From a bacterium (GTDB lineage: Bacteria; Desulfobacterota; Deferrisomatia; Deferrisomatales; BM512): a stretch of 64,000 nucleotides of DNA. Made by a program: the position numbers and the translations under genes. The stretch is taken from the NCBI GenBank assembly GCA_004322275.1, contig SCTA01000021.1, forward strand, positions 16,647-80,646. The letters are read 5' to 3'. The notes under the pieces were generated by a model. It was given only the letters and a program-made list of their open reading frames with translations, had not been told where the DNA came from and searched no databases. The stretch's first letter is position 1, and every line of letters starts with the position of its first letter. This document shows, piece by piece, positions 51,483-59,776 of the stretch.

Positions 51483-53892
51483 ACTGTGAGTCTTTTTTGC
51501 CCAGAACTTCTTCCATGATTTCGAGAAGAGTTTTTAAACGGTAGGGTTTCTGGATGAAACGCGCCCTGCCCTCGACGCGGCTCTCAAGGTCCTTTATGGC
51601 GTAGCCGCTGGCCAGAATTATCTTCGCGTCGCGGTTGACGGATAAAATCTCCTCCAGCGCCTCGATTCCGTCCATCACCGGCATGGTCATGTCCAGGATG
51701 ACGAGGTCGAAGCGCCCGGGGTTCTTCCTGTACACGTTGACGGCGTCGAGGCCGTCGGAGGCCGTGATTACCTCGAACCCCGCGAACTCCAGAAGCTGGA
51801 CAATCACGACCTGAACGGCCTCCTCGTCGTCGGCGACCAGAACGGTGCCGCAAACTCCGGCCGAACCCCTTGCCTCGTCCTGCCGGGGAGCGGTTTCCCC
51901 GATCTTTTGCGACGCCGGAAGGTAGACCCTGAAGGTGGAACCCGCGCCCTTAAGGCTTTCCACGGTCAGAAGGCCGTTATGGGCCTTGACTATTCCCTTG
52001 ACCGCGGCCAGCCCCAGCCCCCTTCCCGCGAATTTGGTGGTGTAGAAGGGGTCGAAGATTCTGTCGATCTCCTCTTTCGATATCCCGCACCCGTCGTCGG
52101 TGACCTCCAGAAAGAGAAACCCCCTGTCGGGCCCCTCGATGCCCGCGCTTTCTGCCGTAGCGAGCCCGGTGGTTACCGTTATGTCGCCGACCTTGCTTCC
52201 CAGCGCGTCGGAGGCGTTGATGATGAGGTTCAGGATTATCTGGTGGATCTGGTCCTTGTCGCCCTCGAAGGGAGGGAGATCCGGGGCGAGGTTCGTATGC
52301 ACGGCGGCTTTCTTGGAAACGGAAATAGAAATCATCTCGGCGATTTCCCTGACGAGTTCGCTGAGGTCGAGGTTCTCCATCGTGACGCGGGTCTTCCCGA
52401 CGTAGGCCAGCATCTGCTGCACGAGGCCGGTGGCCTTCCGGGCGGCGCGCTCTATCGCAGTGACGTTGTCCTTCGATGCGCACACGTCGCCGCAGCGAAG
52501 CTGCAGAATTTCTATGTTGCCCTGTATGACGGTGAGAATGTTGTTGAAATCGTGGGCGATGCCGCCGGTCAGCACTCCGAGGCTTTCGAGCTTTTGCGCG
52601 TGAAGGACCCTGCGTTCGAGTTCCAGCCTCTCCTTTTCGGCGCGCCTTCTTTCGCGTATGTCCCTGCAGGTGGAGAGATTTACCTTCTGCCCCCCGATTT
52701 TGATCAGCCTGGCGATAACCTCGGTTGGTATGATCTCGCCGTCCTTCGTCCGGTGATCCGTTTCAAAGACCGCGACTCCGTTTTTAACGAGCACCGCAAG
52801 CCTTTCCGGGATATGAACGGCGTGTTCGGGGGTATCTATGTCCGGCAGCCGCTTGCCGATCAGCTCCTCGACGGTGTAACCGTAACGCGAGCAGGCGGTT
52901 TTGTTTACGTCGAGAACCACCCCCTCCAGGCTAAGGAGGAAGATGGCGTCCCCCGAGTTGTCGAAAACCGCGCGGAAACGCTCCTGGCTGCGGGAGATGG
53001 AGCTCTCGAAGCGCTTGCGCTCGGTAACGTCTATGAAAAACGAAGCCATTTCGCCGGGGGCGGTCTGGAGGGCGTGAACCTCGAAAGCGCCTTTGACGTT
53101 CCCGTCCTCGTAGACGACCTGTTCCGCCTGCCAGAGCTCGCCGTCAAGGCAGGCGCGCCGGTAGCGGTCGGGAATCTCGGTGTTTGCAAGGGAGGGGAAG
53201 GCTTCCTCAAGGAATTTGCCGATGAATTTCTGGTTGTCGAAACCCAGGATGCGGTCGGCGGCGGGATTTCCCCCGGTGAAGACGAGTTTTCCACCCTCCT
53301 CGTCGAGACGGTAGAGATGCACGCCCATCGGGCTTTTCTCAATGAGGTTCCGAAGACGGCTCTCCGACTGGCGGAGGGATTTTTCCGCCTTCTTTCTTCC
53401 CGATATCTCTCTCATCAGCGCCTCGTTGGCGCGGACTACCGAGAAAAAATTGTCCGCCATCTGCTTTTGCGGAAGTTTTTGAACCTCTTTCAGAGGATCG
53501 CTCCACTCGCCGCGGTTCGTCACATCGACGGCTACGCCGGTGGCCCCTATTACCTTCCCCGAAGGGTCCCTCACGGCGATCGCGTTAACGGAGAGGAGGG
53601 ATTTTTCCCCCGTGCAGCCTGTTATGGGAACGCAAAAATTAATTACCGCCTCCCCCAGAAGGACGCGGCGGCAGGCTTCGTTACAATTTTTCGCATCTTC
53701 GGCGCTCTGAAAATCCGAGAACTTGCGGCCGTACAGCTCTTCCGGCTCGCAGCCGAAGATAGCGCGCGCCGCCCTCTTGCCGAACCAGGTCAGACGCCCT
53801 TCGAGATCAACGGTGTAGATAAAATCGGCCGTCTGCTCCACAAGGTCGCCGGGACTTCTCTCCTGGCCGGTCTCGGGCGGATTTTTCTCCAT
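51481..53892 (-). CDS. hybrid sensor histidine kinase with three PAS domains
   Basis: An 803-residue cytoplasmic-looking kinase without signal peptide or membrane helix. PAS domains lie at about residues 17-130, 180-300 and 300-420. HisKA has GIAHDFNNILTVIQGNIEIL with the phospho-acceptor His near 448, and the ATPase has VTDDGCGISKEEIDRIFDPF and GLAAVKGIVKAHNG. The receiver domain is at the C-terminus (VADDEEAVQ, VILDMTMPVMDGIEALEE, KIILASGYAIKD, IQKPYRLK). It has the same overall class as the kinase at 30872-33874 but no periplasmic sensor. The output partner is not adjacent. Confidence 0.85.
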   Translation of the reverse strand: MEKNPPETGQERSPGDLVEQTADFIYTVDLEGRLTWFGKRAARAIFGCEPEELYGRKFSDFQSAEDAKNCNEACRRVLLGEAVINFCVPITGCTGEKSLLSVNAIAVRDPSGKVIGATGVAVDVTNRGEWSDPLKEVQKLPQKQMADNFFSVVRANEALMREISGRKKAEKSLRQSESRLRNLIEKSPMGVHLYRLDEEGGKLVFTGGNPAADRILGFDNQKFIGKFLEEAFPSLANTEIPDRYRRACLDGELWQAEQVVYEDGNVKGAFEVHALQTAPGEMASFFIDVTERKRFESSISRSQERFRAVFDNSGDAIFLLSLEGVVLDVNKTACSRYGYTVEELIGKRLPDIDTPEHAVHIPERLAVLVKNGVAVFETDHRTKDGEIIPTEVIARLIKIGGQKVNLSTCRDIRERRRAEKERLELERRVLHAQKLESLGVLTGGIAHDFNNILTVIQGNIEILQLRCGDVCASKDNVTAIERAARKATGLVQQMLAYVGKTRVTMENLDLSELVREIAEMISISVSKKAAVHTNLAPDLPPFEGDKDQIHQIILNLIINASDALGSKVGDITVTTGLATAESAGIEGPDRGFLFLEVTDDGCGISKEEIDRIFDPFYTTKFAGRGLGLAAVKGIVKAHNGLLTVESLKGAGSTFRVYLPASQKIGETAPRQDEARGSAGVCGTVLVADDEEAVQVVIVQLLEFAGFEVITASDGLDAVNVYRKNPGRFDLVILDMTMPVMDGIEALEEILSVNRDAKIILASGYAIKDLESRVEGRARFIQKPYRLKTLLEIMEEVLGKKDSQ

Positions 53893-54107
53893 GAATTCCT
53901 TATTCTCCGGGAAAATTGACTGGAAAAACGTTGCGGCGCTTCGCGCGGGTTTTGCCTAAGTTTACCGGGTTAATTTTAAGTAAATCATTGAATGTTTAAA
54001 AAAACAGGTTAAATAATCCGAAGGCGGTTTATCTGATTTATTCTCTTTAAAAGTTGCCCGGATGTGGTTTAAGGTCGCTCTCTCACCGCAAAACCCCACA
54101 AAAAAAA
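53893..54107. other. non-coding stretch upstream of the kinase
   Basis: No credible gene is seen. The stretch around 53965-54050 is AT-rich (TTAATTTTAAGTAAATCATTG and AAAAAAACAGG) and may carry promoters for the divergent kinase. It ends in an A-run before the hairpin at 54108. Confidence 0.35.
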
Positions 54108-54147
54108 TGCCGGAGGGCGGCTAAGGAGGTACCCGCCGCCTCCGGCA
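54108..54147. other. hairpin presenting a perfect Shine-Dalgarno sequence in its loop
   Basis: TGCCGGAGG (54108-54116) pairs with CCTCCGGCA (54139-54147), and GCGG (54117-54120) pairs with CCGC (54133-54136), leaving a two-base bulge. The 12-nt loop holds TAAGGAGGT (54122-54130), the exact complement of the 16S 3' tail. No start codon follows at usable distance. On the minus strand the hairpin is followed by ATTTTTTT, so it would look like a terminator there, yet no minus-strand gene lies upstream. Confidence 0.55.
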
Positions 54148-54255
54148 ATATCAAAGGCCCTTTGGGGTTGGCGTGTGCTGTGAATCCGTTTCGCAGGGCC
54201 CGATTGCTATCTTTTCGTCAACTTTTGCCCGTCACTTTAGCTTTACGGTAAAAAA

Positions 54256-54966
54256 ATGTCCGCACGGATAAACGAAGACCTGGAAAAATCGATAGAGGCG
54301 ACGTTGCGCTGGGCGCTCGGCTCCGGGAGCTGGCTGACCGATTCGCGCCCCGTGCCGGGGGTCTGCGAAAAGCCCGAAGACCTGCCTGTCCTTTGCAGGC
54401 GGGAGGGGAGCGCGCTTCCCGCCCTCAGCGAGAGCCTGGCCGGTTGCCAGAGGTGCAGGCTCCACAAGGGAAGAACCCACATCGTCTTCGGCACGGGCAA
54501 CCCTCACGCATCCATACTCTTCGTCGGCGAGGGGCCTGGAGCGGACGAGGACAGAATCGGCGAGCCCTTCGTCGGCAAGGCGGGGAAGCTGCTGGACAAG
54601 ATGATTGCGGCCATCGGCCTTAGGCGCGAGGAGGTCTACATCGCCAACGTCGTCAAGTGCAGGCCGCCGGAGAACCGCGACCCCGCCGAGGACGAGATCG
54701 CCACCTGCCTGCCCTTCCTCGAAAAACAGATAGAGGCTATAGCGCCGAAGGTAATCTGCGCCCTCGGGAGACACGCGGGGCAGAGCCTTCTCAAAACGGG
54801 GGATTCGATGGGCGCGATGCGCGGAAAAACCCACCAGTGGAGGGGAATCCCCGTAATAGCCACCTACCACCCGGCCTATCTCCTCCGCACCTCCTCCGCC
54901 AAGCGCCAGGCGTGGGAGGACCTCAAGAAAGTCTCGGCTCTGGCCGGTGGTGTCCAATGCGGCTAG
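54256..54966 (+). CDS. uracil-DNA glycosylase, family 4
   Basis: A 236-residue protein whose C-terminal 180 residues are a family 4 (UDGa, iron-sulfur) uracil-DNA glycosylase. Motifs are LFVGEGPGADED with the catalytic motif 1 region, GEPFVGKAGKLLDKMI, NVVKCRPPENRDPAEDEI and the DNA-minor-groove motif ATYHPAYLLR. Four Cys ligands for the [4Fe-4S] cluster are seen: CQRC, the Cys of VVKCRPP and the Cys of ATCLPF. It removes uracil from DNA. The 70-residue N-terminal part (ATLRWALGSGSWL) is less conserved. It runs in the same direction as the permease gene downstream. Confidence 0.9.
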   Translation: MSARINEDLEKSIEATLRWALGSGSWLTDSRPVPGVCEKPEDLPVLCRREGSALPALSESLAGCQRCRLHKGRTHIVFGTGNPHASILFVGEGPGADEDRIGEPFVGKAGKLLDKMIAAIGLRREEVYIANVVKCRPPENRDPAEDEIATCLPFLEKQIEAIAPKVICALGRHAGQSLLKTGDSMGAMRGKTHQWRGIPVIATYHPAYLLRTSSAKRQAWEDLKKVSALAGGVQCG

Positions 54967-55155
54967 CGGCTTTCGGCAATCTGGACGCCGATTCGCCCGA
55001 ACCGGCCCGGACCGGCATGACGGGAAAAGTGTTTGAAGCGGTCTTTTACTCTGCCGGTTGCCTTCAGCAGGTCAAAGCATGGGCCGGGAACCGCGCGAAG
55101 TGAGGAGCCCGAATACCCGGCTGTATTCGGGCGACGAACGACAAAGCGGGTCGGG

Positions 55156-56040
55156 ATGCAGCGGCGTCCAGAGATGACTCCCTCTTTATCCGGCGCGGGC
55201 AAAATAGCCCTCTCCTTCTTCATCTGGTCCACCTGGGCGATCTTCTTTCGCGGCCTCGGGCTGCCCGTCATCACGCTGACCTTCTACCTCACCGCCCTGA
55301 CGGCCCCGGTGGCCTTCCTCTGCGCGAAAGCGTTCAAAACACCGCTGGGAAAGCCTACCTTCCCCCTATTCCTGATGGGCGCTACGCTGCTGCTGAACGA
55401 CCTGACCTTCTTTTACGCCATCGAAAAGACCACCGTCGCCAACGCCCTCTTCGCCCACCACCTCTCCCCTGTCTTCGTGGCAATTCTCGCCCCGCTGCTG
55501 ATCAAGGAAAAGCCGCTCGCCATGACCCCCCTGAGCGTCGGCCTCTCCCTTTTCGGCCTTTACCTTATCCTGCCCGAGAACCCCTTCGCCATAGACGGGG
55601 CGCTCATCGGCTCGCTTTCAGGGATAGCCAGCGCCCTCATCTACGGCTGCCTCGTCATCATGATGAGAAAGTGGGCCGGAGGGATAGACAGGCTGCGCTT
55701 CATCTTCTGGCAGAACCTGACCGTCGCCCTGCTCCTCCTCCCCTTCGCGGTCTTCGGGCCCGTCCCCCAGTCGGGAGACGGCTTCCCGCTCTTCATCCTT
55801 GCCTCACTCCACTCCGTCGTCGTCCCCCTCATCTACCTTTCCGGCATACGGGTGGTCTCGGCGCAGGTCGCCTCCATCATGGGCTACATCGAACCCCTCG
55901 GCGCAGTCCTTCTCGCCGGGCTCCTCCTCGGCGAAAAAATGCCGCAGCTCGCCTGGCTCGGGGGGATACTCATAATCTCGGGAGGGGCGCTGCTGGTATA
56001 CGAAGAGACGAAGAGGAATGCGAGGGTGGCATCGGCATAA
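55156..56040 (+). CDS. EamA-family permease (DMT superfamily)
   Basis: About 294 residues with ten predicted membrane helices in two repeats of five. The typical end of each EamA half is ALFAHHLSPVFVAILAPLL-IKEKP and VASIMGYIEPLGAVLLAGLL-LGEKM. Start set at ATG 55156; an ATG six codons later is an alternative, and the open frame continues further upstream without better signals. Such permeases export or exchange metabolites such as amino acids or nucleosides, and the substrate is unknown. Confidence 0.8.
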   Translation: MQRRPEMTPSLSGAGKIALSFFIWSTWAIFFRGLGLPVITLTFYLTALTAPVAFLCAKAFKTPLGKPTFPLFLMGATLLLNDLTFFYAIEKTTVANALFAHHLSPVFVAILAPLLIKEKPLAMTPLSVGLSLFGLYLILPENPFAIDGALIGSLSGIASALIYGCLVIMMRKWAGGIDRLRFIFWQNLTVALLLLPFAVFGPVPQSGDGFPLFILASLHSVVVPLIYLSGIRVVSAQVASIMGYIEPLGAVLLAGLLLGEKMPQLAWLGGILIISGGALLVYEETKRNARVASA

Positions 56041-56053
56041 GGTTTACAACGCC

Positions 56054-56101
56054 TTGACGATTTTGGCTTGCGTTGCTATTATGTAGCTACCAAGTAATTA
56101 C
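56054..56101 (+). promoter_or_regulatory. promoter and tandem operator of the AbrB/Doc module
   Basis: TTGACG (56054-56059), 17 bases, TATTAT (56077-56082). Directly downstream lie two 8-bp palindromes, GTAGCTAC (56083-56090) and GTAATTAC (56094-56101), three bases apart. They are likely binding sites for the antitoxin. Confidence 0.55.
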
Positions 56102-56116
56102 GCAAGGAGATGCTAG

Positions 56117-56344
56117 ATGATTAAAACTCTGACCAAACACGGCAACAGCCTTGCCATCGTTATTGAGAAACCGATTCTAGAGCTTCTCGGCGCCGATTCC
56201 GAAACGCCCTTCGACATCACTACCGACGGGCAGGTTTTGATTCTAACCCCCCTCACCGCTCCCGACCGCCACGCGGATTTCAAGTCCGCCCTCGATAAGG
56301 TGAACGCCCGATACCCCAAAGCCCTCAAAAAGCTTTCCGAATAG
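56117..56344 (+). CDS. AbrB/MazE-fold antitoxin
   Basis: A 75-residue SpoVT/AbrB-type swapped-hairpin protein: MIKTLTKHGNSLAIVIEKPI, then FDITTDGQVLILTPLT. The C-terminal 25 residues (HADFKSALDKVNARYPKALK) are the flexible toxin-binding tail. It pairs with the Doc toxin encoded two bases downstream. AAGGAGATG lies before the ATG. Expression is probably repressed by the antitoxin at the tandem palindromes upstream. Confidence 0.85.
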   Translation: MIKTLTKHGNSLAIVIEKPILELLGADSETPFDITTDGQVLILTPLTAPDRHADFKSALDKVNARYPKALKKLSE

Positions 56345-56346
56345 CC

Positions 56347-56739
56347 ATGGAGGTTTATTTTCTGAGCCTTTCGGAAGTGCTGGAAATCCACCGCGACCAG
56401 GTCGATCGCTACGGCGGCGAAGGTGGAATAAGAGATATCGGCTTGCTTAAATCGGCTCTGGGCATGCCATCGGCGACTTACGGCGGGGAATTCCTTCATA
56501 CAGATATTTTTGAAATGGCGGCGGCCTATCTTTTTCACCTGTCGAAAAACCATCCGTTCATTGACGGCAACAAGCGCGCCGGAGGTGTTGCCGCGCTGGT
56601 CTTTCTCGCCCTGAACGGCTACGACTTCAACGCCCCGGAAGACGATTTCGCCGAAATGGTTCTCTCAACGGCGCGCGGAGAACTGGACAAAGCCGACGTT
56701 GCCGTTTTCCTGCGGAAATGGTCTGTGGAGCAGGGGTAG
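56347..56739 (+). CDS. doc: Doc/Fic-family toxin (death on curing)
   Basis: A 130-residue Fic-fold toxin with the Doc catalytic motif HPFIDGNKRAGGVAALVFL around residue 72. His, Asp, Asn, Lys and Arg are all in place, and an N-terminal helical part contains FLSLSEVLEIHRDQVDRYGG. Doc phosphorylates elongation factor Tu and stops translation. It starts two bases after the antitoxin stop. The usual Phd partner is replaced here by an AbrB-type antitoxin, which is common for chromosomal Doc modules. Confidence 0.88.
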   Translation: MEVYFLSLSEVLEIHRDQVDRYGGEGGIRDIGLLKSALGMPSATYGGEFLHTDIFEMAAAYLFHLSKNHPFIDGNKRAGGVAALVFLALNGYDFNAPEDDFAEMVLSTARGELDKADVAVFLRKWSVEQG

Positions 56740-57350
56740 TGTGGGCTTGGCCCACAGGTTTACAACTTGCGAGGCTTTGCCTCGCGCTCCCAGCCACCTT
56801 TTGAGTGAGCAAAAGGTGGCCAAAACTCAGCCCGGACTCGTCGCTCGCGCTTTAAAAAGCGCGACCACTTCGTTCCGGCTGGGCCGTGCGGGGCACCCAC
56901 TACGCTTCGCTCCGTTAAGACCCCGCGCCGGCCCGACGCCTCCACTCGTTGCGCCGCGTACGGGCTCCGGGGTGGACGAAGTGAAGGCTCGGCCAAAAAC
57001 AAGTAAACAGGATTTTTGGCCTCGAAGGTAGGTTTTTAATAGCTGTCAAAAAAATACCTTCGAGAACAAAAGCTCAAGACGATTTCGCTTTTGTTCGAGC
57101 CTTCTTTTCGTTCCTAACGTGGCCCGTAGGTGACGCAGGGAGCGGAGGCGGAAAGGGCGGCGGGGGGGTCTTAGTGAGCGTAGCGAACGGGTGCCCCCTC
57201 ACGCCCCCGCCGCAGCGACCGGTCGCTCAAAGAGCGAGCGGAACCTTCCGGGCCGATTTCTTGGGTACTTCTTTCTAAAAGAAGTACCAAGGAGCGCGAG
57301 GCAGAGCCTCGCAAGGTGTAGATTGGCGGGCCGAGCCCGCCCTACGCCTA
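56740..57350. repeat. composite palindromic repeat, complete two-arm copy
   Basis: The left arm (subtype B, reversed) has stems GTGGGC/GCCCAC (56741-56755), GCGAGGC/GCCTCGC (56769-56785), GCCACCTTTTG/CAAAAGGTGGC (56793-56820) and TCGCGCTT/AAGCGCGA (56845-56864). The centre has hairpin GGCCAAAAA/TTTTTGGCC (56991-57021), core CTCGAAGGTA/TACCTTCGAG (57021-57064) and hairpin GAACAAAAGC/GCTTTTGTTC (57064-57096), both loops 13 nt. The right arm (subtype A) has TCGCTC/GAGCGA, GGTACTTCTT/AAGAAGTACC (57264-57288) and GCGAGGC/GCCTCGC (57296-57312). No coding content is credible. Confidence 0.88.
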
Positions 57351-57881
57351 CGCCCTGTCCCCCAAAGCCAGATGCACCTCATGCGATATATCGTCAATGA
57401 GGCGTTCGGCGTTCCGATGGGTCAGATTGTAAAGCTCGATGTCCTCCCTCTCCTTCACTTCCCCCACGAGCCCCGGCCCTTCGCTGGCGACGGAGGCGAT
57501 CACCACCGCCCTAGAGGAGAGCCAGCGCCGTATGAGGGCGGCGAGGTGCGTTGAGGCGGGGTCTAGCTTTCCGATTTCGTCGATGAGGATCAGGCGCGGT
57601 TCGGCTCTGGAAATAGGAGTGAGGAATTTTTCGAGGGCGGAGGCGTCTAGTTCGTAGCGGCCGAAGCGGCGCGGAAGGGAAGCTGCGGTGTAGGGGATGC
57701 GAAGGGCGCGGCCGTCGAGGGAGGTGACGAGAAAGCCAACCCGCCTCTCTTCGACGCGGAGGTCCTCGGTGACGAAGCCTGCGGGCGAAAAGCGACCCAG
57801 TTCCGCCGCCAGTCGCTTTATGACGGTGGTCTTTCCCGCGCCGGGCGGACCGGCTATGAGGAAATTCGCTCCTCTCTCCAT
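57348..57881 (-). CDS. THEP1-like nucleoside-triphosphatase
   Basis: A 177-residue P-loop NTPase of the NTPase_1/THEP1 family. Walker A is AGPPGAGKTTVIKRLAAELG, followed by GFVTEDLRVEERRVGFLVTS, typical for the family. Walker B is RLILIDEIGKLD. Family members hydrolyse NTPs with low turnover, and some are fused to molybdenum-cofactor or tRNA enzymes; the cell role is unknown. It starts 15 bases after the McrB-like gene ends, same strand, so the two probably form one transcription unit. Confidence 0.85.
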   Translation of the reverse strand: MERGANFLIAGPPGAGKTTVIKRLAAELGRFSPAGFVTEDLRVEERRVGFLVTSLDGRALRIPYTAASLPRRFGRYELDASALEKFLTPISRAEPRLILIDEIGKLDPASTHLAALIRRWLSSRAVVIASVASEGPGLVGEVKEREDIELYNLTHRNAERLIDDISHEVHLALGDRA

Positions 57882-57896
57882 TTCTCGCCTGCCGGT

Positions 57897-59729
57897 CTAT
57901 TCCGCCGGGTGGGAGTAGCGCGCCTTTATCGCCTCGTATTCAAATTCCCTGTATTTTTCCGGCTCGTCGCCGCAGTGGCTTTCGATGAGCGGCATGGCGA
58001 GGTGATCCCAGACTATTCTCGCCGTCCTGTCGTCTAGGTCTTCGCGCATGAACCAGGCGGGGCCGATGGAGCAGATTCCGCCCAGCGCCGCGTTAACCTC
58101 TTCGATGGCCTTGGCTATCCAGGTCATGGCCGGGGCGTAAACGGCGAGCCAGCGGTTGAGCACGCCGCGCACCGGCGGGCTCGCGGTGTTGAAGCGCACT
58201 ACCGGAAAAAGGCGGATAAGTTCGCCGTTTAGCGGCTTTTTTGAGATGCACAAGGTGGCGATGACCTTCAGGTTGTCGGGTATGTAGAGGTTTTCTCCCG
58301 ATCTACGGAGTTTTTGCGTCTCGCCCCGGTTTCGCAGGAGGAAGAAACCTTCGCCGAAACCCTCGACGCCGCAAAAGTGCAGGTCGTCTATCACGAGGAC
58401 GTAGGTGTTTTTCGGGTCCGCCGAGGCTTTCTTCGCGGCCCTCTTCAGCGGTCCGTCGATAACCTCCCACTTTCCTCCGTCGGTCTGCCGCTCTTCCTCG
58501 ATGAGACAGCCGGGGGGGGCGCCGGGAGTTACGGCCGCGAAGGTCATCCTGCCTATATCCTGCGAGGCCGAGAGGGCGAGCCCCCTCGCTACGTGGGTCT
58601 TCCCCGTTCCGGGCGGGCCCGCGAGGAGCAGTTGTCCGTAGCCGTGGAGGAGGGCGTTCATTCTCTCGATCCAGACGGAGGGCATGTTCATGCTGTCGCC
58701 GACCTGTTCGGAGGGCGGGCGGTTGGCGAACTCCTTCATCAGGTCGTCAAGATCGGTTATCACCTTGCCCTCCCCCGCCGGTTCGGGCTGGGGCGCGGGA
58801 GCGATGGGTTTTATCGGCTTTGGCTCCTGCTGGCGGGGAGGGTCTATCCGGGCCTCGGTGGCGGCCTTGCCGAAATCGCGCAGAAGATCGACCAGAAAGG
58901 CGAGGTCGGCGAGCATTTCTTTCTCCGGCGCGAGCTTGTCCAGAAAAAGTATCTTGTGAATCACCGCCGCAGCCCGGCTGACCTCGGTGAGCTCGCCCGA
59001 GAGGTAGGCGTCCTCGATCTCGGCGGTGGAAAACCCCATGAGCACGGCGGTATCCTGGCACAGGAGGCGAAGCTTCATGGCGCTCTGGGCCAGTAGTATG
59101 GAGGCCCGCCTCGCGCCCATCGCCGAGATCATCTCGTCGGAAGCAAGCTCCAGGGTGAGGAGTATCTCCCTCGTTTCCGGCATTATGTAGTAGACGATGT
59201 GAAGGGTGCTCGCGGTCTTCCCCAGGGCGGGCTTTTCGGCGATCTTTATGATGGCGGATTTGCTCCACCCCCCCTTTTCACCCGCGAAATGGGTGATTAC
59301 GGGAGTGATGTCCTTGAAGACGCCGGAATCCTCGAAGTGGCGGACGATGGAGGCGGCGCATCTGTCGAGCTCTTCGTCGGGGCCGAATTCGACCTTCCCG
59401 GCGATATCTGCAAATCTTTTGGCAAAACCCCTGAAGGCTTCGGGAAGGGAGCTGGCCTTGGCGGTGACGGTGTTGCGGCTCAGCCGCACCACCTTGAAGC
59501 CGAGGTTGGTGAACTGGGCGGCGGCGTCTCTCGCGTCGTAATACATCCCGGGAGCCTTACCCGAGATGTGGGCCAGTATGAACATCATGGGAAAGATTCT
59601 GCCGCCGTACTCTATAACGAGGCTGTTTTCGGGGTTCTGCTCCCAGCCGGCGAATTTTTCCGTATTCCGGTAGGTCTTATCGAAATACACCAAAGCCTGT
59701 TCGACCTCGGCCCTTGTCATCTTCGGCAT
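57897..59729 (-). CDS. McrB-like AAA+ protein with DUF3578-type N-terminus
   Basis: A 610-residue protein. Residues 15-100 resemble the N-terminal head of ScoMcrA-like proteins (LVIEYGGRIFPMMFILAHIS and the NLGFKVVRL end). Residues 100-270 resemble the DUF3578/MrcB region (GGWSKSAIIKIAEK, HIVYYIMPETREILLTLELA). A Pro-rich linker follows (PPRQQEPKPIKPIAPAPQP). The AAA+ domain has Walker A LLAGPPGTGKTHVARGLALS and Walker B YVLVIDDLHF. McrB proteins normally have Asp-Glu in Walker B, whereas here it is Asp-Asp. No McrC nuclease partner is encoded nearby. It may be a solitary or altered Type IV restriction component. Role uncertain. Confidence 0.65.
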   Translation of the reverse strand: MPKMTRAEVEQALVYFDKTYRNTEKFAGWEQNPENSLVIEYGGRIFPMMFILAHISGKAPGMYYDARDAAAQFTNLGFKVVRLSRNTVTAKASSLPEAFRGFAKRFADIAGKVEFGPDEELDRCAASIVRHFEDSGVFKDITPVITHFAGEKGGWSKSAIIKIAEKPALGKTASTLHIVYYIMPETREILLTLELASDEMISAMGARRASILLAQSAMKLRLLCQDTAVLMGFSTAEIEDAYLSGELTEVSRAAAVIHKILFLDKLAPEKEMLADLAFLVDLLRDFGKAATEARIDPPRQQEPKPIKPIAPAPQPEPAGEGKVITDLDDLMKEFANRPPSEQVGDSMNMPSVWIERMNALLHGYGQLLLAGPPGTGKTHVARGLALSASQDIGRMTFAAVTPGAPPGCLIEEERQTDGGKWEVIDGPLKRAAKKASADPKNTYVLVIDDLHFCGVEGFGEGFFLLRNRGETQKLRRSGENLYIPDNLKVIATLCISKKPLNGELIRLFPVVRFNTASPPVRGVLNRWLAVYAPAMTWIAKAIEEVNAALGGICSIGPAWFMREDLDDRTARIVWDHLAMPLIESHCGDEPEKYREFEYEAIKARYSHPAE

Positions 59730-59776
59730 TGACCACTCCTTGGGTTTTACGTATTGCGTCCGCCCATAGCAATGCT

